A stretch of 64,000 nucleotides of DNA, taken from assembly GCF_015209965.1 (NCBI RefSeq), contig NZ_MU158693.1, forward strand, positions 154,826 through 218,825, given 5' to 3'. This document shows positions 1 to 8,465 of the stretch, in pieces; position 1 is the stretch's first letter, and each line of letters opens with the position of its first letter. Below the pieces are notes generated by a model. It was not told the origin of the DNA and did no database searches. It saw nothing but the letters and a program-made list of their open reading frames with translations. The position numbers were made by a program, and so were the translations under genes. This DNA is from Sphingobacterium pedocola. GTDB taxonomy: Bacteria; Bacteroidota; Bacteroidia; Sphingobacteriales; Sphingobacteriaceae.

Positions 1-1497
1 ATATTCTTCATTTGTATACAAGGACTTCATCACATCTGCCGCGCGGGAAAGGTCGTCTACTGTTTCAAACAAAGGAACAAAATCAATGCAAAGCTCTTCC
101 CTCTTCCATCCTTCCCATAAAAATAACTGCATTAACCCTAAGATATCTGATGCCTGTTGGCAATTGGAGATGATAAATCGCTGTGCAGCACGTTCGCTAC
201 CAGACTTTTGTATGCCTTTCAACAAACGAATTACATCCACTGTATCCTGGATTAAGCTATCCGCATCATCTGCACAATCTAACATTAACTCATTGAATTT
301 AAATGCCTTCTGCAACTTTTCTTCCGAACTGGTTAAATCCGAAACCTTCAACTTTGTATCGTCGTTTTTCTCAACCAAATAATTTATCGTACTGCGTAAA
401 ATACTACTATCCTGCCGAATGTCTAATGTGGTAAAGTAGCATCCAAATGTATTCACTTTACGAATCAAATCTTCCACCAACCCGACAAACAAGCCGTCAT
501 GTCGTGCATTCAGAACGTCTTTTATCGCGTTTAGGTTTTCTAGAATCTTAGCTGTATCATCTTCTGGATTTTCTATCGGGTTAAAACTATTCTCGTAAAA
601 TAGGTCCTGAAGATTATCTAAATATCCCTCTATACCACGAAAGGTGATCCGCCTCTTAACCTGACGAAAATCGCGGTAATAGCACCTGAAAAGGATAGTG
701 CGCAATAGCGCGGCAACCGTTTTTGTGCTTTCTGCAGTAACATTTGGATTACCATCCCGATCCCCTCCTGGCCAAAATCCCAGTTCGATCAATTGCTTAA
801 CTTCTTCAGCAGGCAACTCTAGTGCATCGTCAATTTTCGCCTGTATACCCGACGCTACTTTATAAAAAACATTTTCCAGATACCAAGCTAAACTGATAGC
901 CTCGTCTACCGGTGTTGGTTGTTGCTTGTTTATGAATGGGGTTTTACCCAATTGCTGAAGCAGTAAATGAATATTGGAAATATCATTTAGCTTTATTGCC
1001 TCAATCAGATCATTTATAATTCCCAAGACAGGGCCTGGGTAAAACTGCGTAGGATGTGCAGTAAGTACTAATCGTACTGAAAAATCTTTCAGTTTCTCTA
1101 CCACTTGCTCTTTTAATTTGTCATCGTCCTGAGTGAGCTTAAATAGGGAATTCAAGCCTCCGGCTTCATCTCCCTTGCCGATAACTTGATACGCTGAATC
1201 TTCGACGGCATCAAAGAGCACTACCTGACGTTCTACATATTGTACAATTCGAAAAAGTAGATCAAGCCGATCTTCTTCTTGGACGTACTGCTCGTATTGA
1301 CCGAAGAAACTGTCGATAATATCTTCAGGAGGCAGATGCTCTTCGACTCCTTTTTCACAATGTGTCGTAAAAAACGGTAAAAGTGTTCCTGTATGTTTTA
1401 CACGTTGAAATGGAAGTGTCAAGAACAAACTCTTAAACAGATCAAATCGCGTAAGTACCTCATTTTCGAAAGTCGCTTTTTTTTGATGTAATTTCAT
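1..1497 (-). CDS. ppc: Phosphoenolpyruvate carboxylase, C-terminal part outside window
   Basis: Carboxylates phosphoenolpyruvate with bicarbonate to oxaloacetate, the anaplerotic feed into the TCA cycle. The reading frame starts at ATG 1497 (MKLHQKKATFENEV) and stays open to base 1, giving the first 499 residues; the family is usually about 850-900 residues, so the missing end is due to the window edge and not a truncation. Family signatures are visible: LVLTAHPTQ with the catalytic His near residue 150, GFWPGGDRDGNP in the middle, and a TTLDIRQDS segment near the right end of the visible part. Nothing precedes it on the same strand; the upstream 220 bases are AT-rich and shared with the divergent ohr gene. 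Confidence 0.95.
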   Translation of the reverse strand, partial: MKLHQKKATFENEVLTRFDLFKSLFLTLPFQRVKHTGTLLPFFTTHCEKGVEEHLPPEDIIDSFFGQYEQYVQEEDRLDLLFRIVQYVERQVVLFDAVEDSAYQVIGKGDEAGGLNSLFKLTQDDDKLKEQVVEKLKDFSVRLVLTAHPTQFYPGPVLGIINDLIEAIKLNDISNIHLLLQQLGKTPFINKQQPTPVDEAISLAWYLENVFYKVASGIQAKIDDALELPAEEVKQLIELGFWPGGDRDGNPNVTAESTKTVAALLRTILFRCYYRDFRQVKRRITFRGIEGYLDNLQDLFYENSFNPIENPEDDTAKILENLNAIKDVLNARHDGLFVGLVEDLIRKVNTFGCYFTTLDIRQDSSILRSTINYLVEKNDDTKLKVSDLTSSEEKLQKAFKFNELMLDCADDADSLIQDTVDVIRLLKGIQKSGSERAAQRFIISNCQQASDILGLMQLFLWEGWKREELCIDFVPLFETVDDLSRAADVMKSLYTNEEY

Positions 1498-1718
1498 TAC
1501 TTGCTTTGATTATAAATAACTATAGGGCTTGGGCATATTCTAATCTACCGCACGATGGCAGCCGTTCAAATATATGTAATTTATATTAAAATCATTAATT
1601 TTTTACAAAAATTACAATTTAAATTTATTTTTTTTAAAAAAGTATAAATAAACAAATTCTATTTTTGATTGTTTTAATAAATATACATTCTACAGAAACA
1701 AATTTAAACAAAAAAATA

Positions 1719-2132
1719 ATGAGCGAGAAACTATATACAGCAGAAGTGACTGCGATCGGCGGAAGAGATGGCGCTGTCAAATCCTCCGATGGTGTTTTAA
1801 ACTTTGAGGTAAGAAAACCAGAATCTATGGGCGGAAAAGGTGGTGCTACCAACCCCGAACAGTTATTTGCAGCTGCGTGGTCGTCATGCTTTCTCGGCGC
1901 CATGGGTGCTGTTAGCGAAAAAGACAATACTGATTTGAAAGATACACAGTTGACGGTAAAAATCTCTTTCAACTCAGAAGGCAACAGCTCATTTCTTTCC
2001 GCAGAAATTGAAGCACATGTACCTTCGTTAGATAATGAACAAACGCAAGCTTTAATTGAAAAAGCGCACCGCGTATGTCCTTATTCAAAAGCAACTAGAG
2101 GAAATATTGAAACCTCTTTAAAAGCAGTTTGA
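1719..2132 (+). CDS. ohr: Organic hydroperoxide resistance protein (Ohr/OsmC family)
   Basis: A thiol peroxidase of the cytoplasm that reduces organic hydroperoxides. The 137 residues match the usual Ohr length. Both redox cysteines are visible: one in the helix PEQLFAAAWSSCFLGAM and one in RVCPYSKATRGNIETSL, the latter being the Ohr rather than OsmC form. ATG 1719 is preferred over an upstream TTG at 1665, because MSEKLYTAEVTAIGGRDG is the usual beginning of the family while the extra 18 residues are low-complexity. The gene stands alone; no MarR-type OhrR repressor is adjacent, so its regulation is not shown by this window. Confidence 0.93.
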   Translation: MSEKLYTAEVTAIGGRDGAVKSSDGVLNFEVRKPESMGGKGGATNPEQLFAAAWSSCFLGAMGAVSEKDNTDLKDTQLTVKISFNSEGNSSFLSAEIEAHVPSLDNEQTQALIEKAHRVCPYSKATRGNIETSLKAV

Positions 2133-2245
2133 CCGGAAGGCTAACTGCCTGTTTCCTTTTTCACATATCGCCTTTTGTATCTCTTGCGGAAGGTGCCTGC
2201 TTTTCACTAGCCCGTTGCCCGTAATAAGGTTCTGATGTGTTTTTA

Positions 2246-2321
2246 TCATTGCGAGGAGGAGAAATGACGACGTGGCAATCTATGTTTTAAGACTGCCACG
2301 TCGTACCTCCTCGCAGTGACG
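2246..2321. repeat. REP-like long inverted repeat
   Basis: Two arms of about 31-35 bases face each other around a short AT loop (about 2281-2290). The cores tgcgaggagg and acgacgtggca are matched by their reverse complements; the left arm carries about six extra bases (gaaatg) in the middle. It lies in the 361-base gap between ohr and the FUSC gene. It looks like a dispersed extragenic palindrome; no second copy was found in this window. It could also act as a transcription terminator for ohr, although there is no clean T-run. Confidence 0.75.
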
Positions 2322-2351
2322 TAATTTGTATCTACCCTGAAGGTTTTGTGC

Positions 2352-2359
2352 TATCTTTG
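2352..2359 (+). promoter_or_regulatory. Bacteroidetes-type -7 box (TATCTTTG) for the FUSC-ypdA unit
   Basis: TATCTTTG matches the Bacteroidetes TAnnTTTG -7 element exactly. A TTTG at 2325-2328 lies 23 bases upstream as a possible -33 element, slightly wider than the usual spacing. Transcription would begin near 2366, leaving a leader of about 130 bases that contains the inverted repeat at 2425-2479. Confidence 0.45.
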
Positions 2360-2424
2360 CATAACGAGATGAGATGAACCATTCGTGTTGAAATTTATTT
2401 TCTTACGTAGTAGAATAAATCCTG

Positions 2425-2479
2425 AACATGTAAGTTTATCCGACTGTGGGTTAAAATGAGCGGATAAACCGTCCATGTT
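2425..2479 (+). promoter_or_regulatory. Inverted repeat in the leader of the FUSC gene
   Basis: The segment aacatgtaagtttatccg (2425-2442) is the near reverse complement of cggataaaccgtccatgtt (2461-2479), separated by 18 bases. It ends 14 bases before the start codon at 2494, so in RNA the stem would hold the ribosome entry region, and in DNA it would be a dyad operator candidate. The ataaaccgtc and catgYaagttt blocks also occur, in another order, in front of the subtilase gene at 25815-25854. Confidence 0.5.
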
Positions 2480-2493
2480 TAAAATTATTACTG

Positions 2494-4680
2494 ATGAAAA
2501 GGACAGAGGAATTTAGCAGTTTTTTTTATAGTCAATATTTTGCAGATGGCTTACGCATCACGCTTGGAAGTATTGTCCCGATAATGATCTGTGCCTTAAT
2601 GGGTGAATTCCTTACGGGTACATTGATTTCCCTAGGCGCTCTGATAGTGGGGCTGTCGGATACACCCGGAGCTCCTACACACCGAAGAATGGGCATGCTT
2701 TATTGCACCATCTTATGTGTTCTTACCGTTGTTATCACGGCTTTACTTAATAGTTTCTTAATTGCAATGACACTTGCAATTGGCATCTTGTCGTTTCTCT
2801 TTTCTATGTTTGCCGTCTTTAATGCAAGAGCTGCTACAGTCGGTACGATGTGTATACTCGTCATGCTTATCAATGTAGACGATATATACTCCTTTAGGGA
2901 AGAGCTTACTTACCTCCTTTATTTTGTAATCGGTGCTTGTTGGTATATGATTATTAGCATGTCTCTTACACAAGTAAGGCCCTACAGGCTAGCACAGCAA
3001 GAGTTATCGGAAACAATATTACATGTTGCAGATTACATTCGCCTCAAGGCAAATTTTTACGACATCAAGCAAAATTTAGACAGCAACTACCTCAAACTAA
3101 TTGACAAACAGGTTATCGTAAATATACATCAAGAAAATGTACGAGACATTTTGTTCCAAAGTAAACGCTCAATAAAAGATACGACCAAAGAAGGAAGATA
3201 TCTGACATTGATCTTTACAGATATTGTCGATTTATTTGAACAGAGTATGACGACCCATTATGATTATGAAACTATTCGTAACAATTATGGAAAAACCGAA
3301 ATATTAGATCAGATTAGAAACTTACTGTATAAAGTAACGCATGAGTTAGATAATTTAGCGTATAAAATCAATGCAAACAAAACGCCTAAATCTGTTTATG
3401 ACTTTGAAAAGGAAATCGAAAAGATCAGACACGCTATAGAGAAAGTAGACGAAAAGGAAAAAATTAATTCTATTCCACTCAAAAAAATATTGATTAATAT
3501 CCGTCAAATAGCACAACACGTACGTGAGATTCACCGTTATAGCCAATTCAAAGGGATTGAAATTCAAAACGAAGACGCAATAGATACGAAAAAATTCGTA
3601 AAAACAGATTTAATTAATTGGCAGAATTTCAAAGACAACATCAGTATCGAATCCAGCATTTTTAGACATGCCCTTCGAATGGGCATCGTGCTGTCCGCTA
3701 CTTATTTGATTTTAAATCTGTTTCAGTATTCAAATTTTGGCACTTACTGGATTTTATTAACAATTCTCGTGATACTCAAACCCGGTTTCGGTCTAACAAA
3801 AGAACGAAATCTGCAACGCTTGGGGGGAACTGTTATAGGCGGTATCATTGGCGCGATTATTTTAATTACAATAGATGATATATCTATACGATTTGTCCTG
3901 CTCATCTTTTTCTTTCTCATAGCCTATAGTTTATTCCGGATAAACTACATCATGGCAGTTATTTTTATGACACCGTATGTACTCATTATGTCGAGTTTTA
4001 CCGGCATGAATACTTTTGAAATCGCACAAGAAAGAATTTTAGATACATTTTTGGGTGGAACCATCGCTTTTCTATCAAGTTATATCGTATTTCCAAACTG
4101 GGAAAGTTTTCAAATTAAATCAAACATAAAAAATCTCTTAGTTGCAAATTATCAGTATTTAGCGCAGGCCTTGAAGCTGCTATCCGGAAAACCTTTGCCC
4201 GCCACAGAATATAAATTAGCCCGCAAAGAGGTTTACATCGCATCAGCAAATATGGGATCTACCTTTCAACGTCTTCTAACGGAACCTAAATGGAGGCAAC
4301 ACATCACGAAAGAAGTAAATAGATTCGTTATTTTGAATCATATATTCTCTTCTTATTCAGCTACATTATTGACTCAACTCAAAGAATCTAAAAACATCGA
4401 TTTTAATAACGATCACCTAAAGTCTCTTCTTAAAGCCCTTCAAAATCTGGAGAAAACGATCCAGTCTCTTGAATCGGAAAGTGCACAAACTATCCCTCCC
4501 ATCATCGACATGGACAAAATCGCCCATGCCCCTGTCGACAGCGACGAAGCAAAATTAATTACAGATCAATTACAATTTTTGACGAAAATTTCAGCAGATT
4601 TACAAAAGATAACAACCGAAATCATCTTTAAAGATGTACAAGCGGCAGAAGAATCAAGTACGAATGAAAAAAAGATTTGA
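2494..4680 (+). CDS. FUSC/YccS-family inner-membrane protein, aromatic-acid-exporter-like
   Basis: A 728-residue membrane protein with the FUSC arrangement: a first block of about five or six membrane segments (residues roughly 18-160), a hydrophilic and partly helical middle (about 165-385), a second membrane block (about 390-545; ATYLILNLFQYSNFGTYWIL begins it), and a soluble C-terminal region. Relatives include YccS and the aromatic-acid efflux protein AaeB, so export of small organic acids is plausible, but the substrate is unknown. The last 17 bases overlap the start of the ypdA-like gene, which suggests translational coupling. A TetR regulator gene converges from the other side of that partner and could control the pair. 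Confidence 0.85.
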   Translation: MKRTEEFSSFFYSQYFADGLRITLGSIVPIMICALMGEFLTGTLISLGALIVGLSDTPGAPTHRRMGMLYCTILCVLTVVITALLNSFLIAMTLAIGILSFLFSMFAVFNARAATVGTMCILVMLINVDDIYSFREELTYLLYFVIGACWYMIISMSLTQVRPYRLAQQELSETILHVADYIRLKANFYDIKQNLDSNYLKLIDKQVIVNIHQENVRDILFQSKRSIKDTTKEGRYLTLIFTDIVDLFEQSMTTHYDYETIRNNYGKTEILDQIRNLLYKVTHELDNLAYKINANKTPKSVYDFEKEIEKIRHAIEKVDEKEKINSIPLKKILINIRQIAQHVREIHRYSQFKGIEIQNEDAIDTKKFVKTDLINWQNFKDNISIESSIFRHALRMGIVLSATYLILNLFQYSNFGTYWILLTILVILKPGFGLTKERNLQRLGGTVIGGIIGAIILITIDDISIRFVLLIFFFLIAYSLFRINYIMAVIFMTPYVLIMSSFTGMNTFEIAQERILDTFLGGTIAFLSSYIVFPNWESFQIKSNIKNLLVANYQYLAQALKLLSGKPLPATEYKLARKEVYIASANMGSTFQRLLTEPKWRQHITKEVNRFVILNHIFSSYSATLLTQLKESKNIDFNNDHLKSLLKALQNLEKTIQSLESESAQTIPPIIDMDKIAHAPVDSDEAKLITDQLQFLTKISADLQKITTEIIFKDVQAAEESSTNEKKI

Positions 4681-5641
4681 CGTCATTATTATTGGAGGAG
4701 GACCTATTGGATTAGCAAATGCAATAGAGGCGAAAAAAGCAGGATTATCCTATGTAGTCTTAGAAAAGGGTTGCCTCGTAAACTCGCTCTACAATTATCC
4801 TGTAAACATGACCTTCTTTTCCACGTCGGAAAAACTGGAGATAGGTAATATACCGTTTGTAACGACAAGTCCCAAACCAAAACGAGCTGAAGCGTTGGAA
4901 TATTACCGTCGAATTTACACCACATTTGATCTGAATGTTCACTTATTTGAAGAGGTACTGTCTGCCGATAAGGGAAATATTGGATTTTTCGATGTAAAAA
5001 CGACTAAAGCATCGTACGAAGCTGCACACGTTATCGTTGCTACGGGGTTTTATGATGTCCCGACTTTGCTCAATATCCCTGGAGAAAACCTTCCAAAAGT
5101 AAGACATTACTACAATGACCCCCATTTTTATGCCGGGCAACATGTTGTTGTGATTGGCGCTAGCAATTCTTCTATCGATGCGGCATTGGAGACCTATCGT
5201 AAAGGGGCACAGGTTACGCTAGTAATTCGGGCTGCTGAAATTAGTCCTCGGGTAAAGTATTGGGTGAGACCAGATATCGAAAATCGAATAGCAGGTGGAG
5301 AAATTAATGTTTTTTACAACAGTCAGTTAACTGCTATCACGGAAACGGAGGTTGAGATTAAAACGCCAATGGATAAGATCCGCATCCAAAATGACTTTGT
5401 ACTCGCGTTGACCGGATACCGGCCCAATTTTGCTTTGTTAAAAAAACTAGGCATTACAATTCCCAATGAATCGCCCTGCATTCCAAATCATGATCCCAAT
5501 ACCATGGAAACAAATATCAAAAACATGTATTTAGCAGGGGTGGTATGTGGAGGGTTTAATACCCACTTGTGGTTTATTGAAAACTCAAGAATACACGCCA
5601 AAATAATTATTGCTGCTATAACGGAAAAATTAGGCGCCTAA
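4664..5641 (+). CDS. ypdA: YpdA-family FAD-dependent disulfide reductase
   Basis: A 325-residue two-dinucleotide-binding flavoprotein. The FAD loop VIIIGGGPIGLANAIEA begins near residue 7, the NADPH loop VVVIGASNSSIDAAL lies near residue 160, and a late LALTGYRPN segment is typical of the thioredoxin-reductase superfamily. YpdA reduces bacillithiol disulfide in Firmicutes; Bacteroidetes members carry the same name, but whether this organism makes bacillithiol cannot be told here. There is no CxxC redox pair like that of thioredoxin reductase. ATG 4664 is chosen because MKKRFDVIIIGGG is the natural start; it overlaps the upstream gene by 17 bases. The 3' end overlaps the convergent TetR gene by 12 bases. 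Confidence 0.85.
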   Translation: MKKRFDVIIIGGGPIGLANAIEAKKAGLSYVVLEKGCLVNSLYNYPVNMTFFSTSEKLEIGNIPFVTTSPKPKRAEALEYYRRIYTTFDLNVHLFEEVLSADKGNIGFFDVKTTKASYEAAHVIVATGFYDVPTLLNIPGENLPKVRHYYNDPHFYAGQHVVVIGASNSSIDAALETYRKGAQVTLVIRAAEISPRVKYWVRPDIENRIAGGEINVFYNSQLTAITETEVEIKTPMDKIRIQNDFVLALTGYRPNFALLKKLGITIPNESPCIPNHDPNTMETNIKNMYLAGVVCGGFNTHLWFIENSRIHAKIIIAAITEKLGA

Positions 5642-6238
5642 TCCCTTTATAAATATTTTAGCCATTTTTTTCTGCATTTCAAGGATTGCATCGAACTCTT
5701 CTTTTGTTGGAAAAAAAGAGTGCTTGATATCTTTGATCACGATCAAACGCATCCCCATCAAGGAGAATAGAAATAGACGAGCCGTCTCTTCGTAGTTGTC
5801 TATAACGAGTTCACCGCTTTTCGCTCCATTTTTTAGAATTGATATGATCTGCTCATGTTGTTTTTCAAAGGAGCAAATGATTACTTTTCCAAGATCTTCC
5901 GGCACATCTTTACCCGTGTTAAACGTATATTCAAAAAGATTATAATATTTTTTAATATACTCCATTCTCTTTTCCAATATAACCATTATGGCCCGTTCGG
6001 TATTCGTTATAGGTCTTAATACCTCCAAAATATCTTCTTCCTGTTCTGTAATCACGTAATCCAGGACAGCACAGTATAAACTATTTTTATCTGGAAAGTA
6101 ATAATATAATAAGGCCTTTGAAAAAGAAAGATCTTTTGCAATCTCCGCCATGGTCGTTTTCGACATTCCATAATGGGCAAAACGCCTTTTCGCAGATTCT
6201 AATATTTTAACACGTTTCTCGTCAGCACTTTTAGGCAT
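5630..6238 (-). CDS. TetR/AcrR-family transcriptional regulator
   Basis: A 202-residue one-component regulator. The N-terminal helix-turn-helix is clear: KRVKILESAKRRFAHYGMSK followed by TTMAEIAKDLSFSKALLYYYF and PDKNSLYCAVLDYV. The remainder is the variable helical ligand domain. ATG 6238 (MPKSADEKR) is chosen over a TTG eight codons upstream because it sits just before the helix-turn-helix. It converges on the ypdA-like gene with a 12-base overlap of the ends, so there is no room for a terminator between them. Control of the FUSC-ypdA pair is a reasonable guess; the ligand is unknown. Confidence 0.9.
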   Translation of the reverse strand: MPKSADEKRVKILESAKRRFAHYGMSKTTMAEIAKDLSFSKALLYYYFPDKNSLYCAVLDYVITEQEEDILEVLRPITNTERAIMVILEKRMEYIKKYYNLFEYTFNTGKDVPEDLGKVIICSFEKQHEQIISILKNGAKSGELVIDNYEETARLFLFSLMGMRLIVIKDIKHSFFPTKEEFDAILEMQKKMAKIFIKGLGA

Positions 6239-6354
6239 AATCAGTAAAATAAGTTTGTTCAAAAATTGCTCTTTATCTTATCTTTACAAATAAATTAATT
6301 AAAGTTATCATTTTATATTGAATATTTAAAAGAATTGGTCAAATAATACAAACC

Positions 6355-7365
6355 GTGAATATAGAACAAAACATTTCCTTAAAGTCATTTAACACCTTTG
6401 GTGTACAAGCTGTAGCAAAAAAATTCATTGATATAAAAGAAGAAAAAGAGCTTTACGCTTTATATGATAACGGCGTTTTTAACGAAGATTTTTTTGTTTT
6501 AGGAGGTGGAAGTAATATCTTATTCACGCAAGATTATGACGGCACAATTGTAAAAATATCCAACAAAGGTATCCAGCATTTTATTGAAGGTAATGATGTA
6601 TATGTAACAGCACATGGCGGTGAGATCTGGAATGATTTAGTATGGCACTGCGTTAACCAAGGTTTTCCGGGTTTAGAAAACATGGCACTTATTCCGGGTA
6701 CGGTAGGCGCATCTCCTATTCAAAATATCGGCGCATATGGGGCTGAGCTAATGAATTTTTTTTCCTCTTGCAAAGCTTTTGATACGCTAACAGGAAAATT
6801 CACTACGTTTACAAACGAGCAATGCCAATTCACCTACAGAGACAGTATATTTAAAGGAAAATACAAAGGAAGGTTTATAATCACCGCGGTAACCTATCGA
6901 CTATTTTTGTATAGCAAACGCAATACAAGCTATGGTGCCATTGAGGAAGAATTGGCGAAAAGAAACATTACCGCGCCAACTATTAAAGATGTTGCAGAGG
7001 TTGTGTCACACATCCGTGTGGAAAAGCTTCCCGATCCGAGTACAGTAGGAAATGCCGGAAGCTTTTTTAAAAATCCGATTGTAACGCCGGAAAAATTACA
7101 TGATCTAAAAAGTTTTTTTCCAAATGTTGTCTTCTATCCAACGGAAGACGGTAAAGCTAAAATTGCCGCAGGATGGTTGATCGAGCAGTGCGGATGGAAG
7201 GGTAAACAAATTGGCAACGTTGCCGTGTGGAAAAATCAGGCGCTGGTGTTAACTAATATTAATGACGCCACGGGAGTAGAAATCTATGAAGTATCGACCA
7301 GAATCATAGACAATGTCCTAAAAAAATTCGGCATTAGACTGGAAAGAGAAGTAAATGTTTTATAA
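6355..7365 (+). CDS. murB: UDP-N-acetylenolpyruvoylglucosamine reductase
   Basis: Second committed step of peptidoglycan precursor synthesis in the cytoplasm: NADPH-dependent reduction of UDP-GlcNAc-enolpyruvate to UDP-MurNAc. The 336 residues fit the longer E. coli-like (type I) MurB. Visible marks are the FAD-binding VLGGGSNILF (about residue 50), GTVGASPIQNIGAYGAE, the YRDSIFK segment, and GNAGSFFKNPIV with the catalytic serine. The start is GTG 6355 (MNIEQNISLKSFNTFGV); no in-frame ATG exists before residue 120, and NTFGV is the standard beginning. It stands alone between the TetR gene and the sigma factor. Confidence 0.96.
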   Translation: MNIEQNISLKSFNTFGVQAVAKKFIDIKEEKELYALYDNGVFNEDFFVLGGGSNILFTQDYDGTIVKISNKGIQHFIEGNDVYVTAHGGEIWNDLVWHCVNQGFPGLENMALIPGTVGASPIQNIGAYGAELMNFFSSCKAFDTLTGKFTTFTNEQCQFTYRDSIFKGKYKGRFIITAVTYRLFLYSKRNTSYGAIEEELAKRNITAPTIKDVAEVVSHIRVEKLPDPSTVGNAGSFFKNPIVTPEKLHDLKSFFPNVVFYPTEDGKAKIAAGWLIEQCGWKGKQIGNVAVWKNQALVLTNINDATGVEIYEVSTRIIDNVLKKFGIRLEREVNVL

Positions 7366-7650
7366 AAAGTTTTCCACATTTCTTGATATTTTTAGATGTT
7401 CTAAACATCGAAATCTATCTTTAACATAAATCTAGCACGATTTTCAATAAACTTCCCTCTTCATTAACAAAAAGTTAATATCAATTAACTGCTAAATCTT
7501 TATCTCTAGCATAACTTTTGTAAATATTCATACTGAACCGTAGTTATTTATAAACTGATATCATCAGCATCTCTTTATGGAGGATTTATAAATACACAGA
7601 CCCGTTTGTAAGTAACTACATATTGTTGAACGAGTTAAATCCAATCTAGT

Positions 7651-8163
7651 ATGAACAGAATAGAATTCAACAGCTTAGTAATCCAGCATTCAGATTCGTT
7701 AAAATTGTATGCTAAAAACTTCACAAAAGATCATGATGACGCGAATGATCTTGTACAAGACACCTTGTTAAAAGCTGTAACGTATTTCAACAATTTTAGA
7801 GAAGGAACGAATCTAAAAGGATGGTTGTACACGATAATGAAGAATACGTTTATCAACAATTATCGTCGCATCGTAAAAACAAATTCATTTATTACAAAAG
7901 AAGAAGAAATATCGCCAGCCAACCTCGTGGTATCAGCTACTAAAAACAAAGGCGAAGATAAATTTGTAATGGAGGATATAAATACGGCGTTAACTAATCT
8001 TTCGGATGAATATTACATCCCATTTACCATGTATTTTGAAGGGTTCAAATACCACGAAATTTCCGAACACCTAAACATTCCGATAGGAACGGTAAAAACG
8101 AGAATACATGTAGCTCGGAAAGCAATGAAAAAAACACTTTCAGCATACAAATACTATGCTTAA
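7651..8163 (+). CDS. ECF-type RNA polymerase sigma factor
   Basis: A 170-residue sigma-70 family protein with region 2 (DANDLVQDTLLKAVTYFNNF then GTNLKGWLYTIMKNTFINNYR) and region 4 (LTNLSDEYYIPFTMYFEGFKYHEISEHL then IPIGTVKTRIHVARKAMKKT). It directs RNA polymerase to alternative promoters. No anti-sigma factor, FecR-like protein or TonB receptor gene is next to it, so the usual partner-switch control is not visible here. The start at ATG 7651 gives the common MNRIEFNSLVIQHSDSLK beginning. The 285 bases upstream hold no clear promoter that I can support. Confidence 0.92.
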   Translation: MNRIEFNSLVIQHSDSLKLYAKNFTKDHDDANDLVQDTLLKAVTYFNNFREGTNLKGWLYTIMKNTFINNYRRIVKTNSFITKEEEISPANLVVSATKNKGEDKFVMEDINTALTNLSDEYYIPFTMYFEGFKYHEISEHLNIPIGTVKTRIHVARKAMKKTLSAYKYYA

Positions 8164-8180
8164 GGTTGTATTTTTGCGGA

Positions 8181-8435
8181 ATGGAATGCCGAAAGAAAAA
8201 TACCGTCTTCACAAAATATACGCGATCGCAGCTAGCGCTTCGAAATGGTCAAGATAAACCATTAATTTGGGTAGCTTACAATGGATACATCTATGATGTA
8301 TCAGAAAGCAGACTCTGGAAAAAAGGGATGCACTACGAGCATTGGGCGGGCCAAGACCTTACCGAAGAACTCGCCGATGCGCCTCATTCGGCTGAGGTTT
8401 TTAGAAAATTTTCAATTATTGGAATTTTAATTTGA
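8181..8435 (+). CDS. Cytochrome b5-like heme/steroid-binding domain protein
   Basis: An 84-residue stand-alone domain related to the predicted heme/steroid-binding proteins (COG4892): FTKYTRSQLALRNGQ, then PLIWVAYNGYIYDVSES, LWKKGMHYEHWAGQDLTEEL and APHSAEVFRKFSIIGIL. The histidines of the MHYEHWAGQDLT and APHS segments are in the usual places. ATG 8181 (MECRKKN) is chosen; a TTG at 8166 would add five residues. It follows the sigma factor stop by 17 bases, so they probably share a transcript. Its last codons form half of a bidirectional terminator with the convergent PfkB gene. Function unknown. Confidence 0.8.
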   Translation: MECRKKNTVFTKYTRSQLALRNGQDKPLIWVAYNGYIYDVSESRLWKKGMHYEHWAGQDLTEELADAPHSAEVFRKFSIIGILI

Positions 8436-8465
8436 GCTAAGCGATTTACTCGCTTAGCTCAAATT
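8429..8465. terminator. Bidirectional terminator made from both gene ends
   Basis: A perfect 16-base stem (8429-8444 with 8450-8465) and a five-base loop. The cytochrome b5-like stop lies in the left arm and the PfkB stop codon lies in the loop, so each gene's 3' end encodes half of the hairpin. AT tails on both sides let it work in both directions. Confidence 0.8.

Noticed and set aside
86..382. Open frame of 98 codons on the plus strand near the left edge
   Set aside because: It lies entirely antisense to ppc, has no recognisable protein features, and the ppc frame carries the PEP carboxylase motifs.
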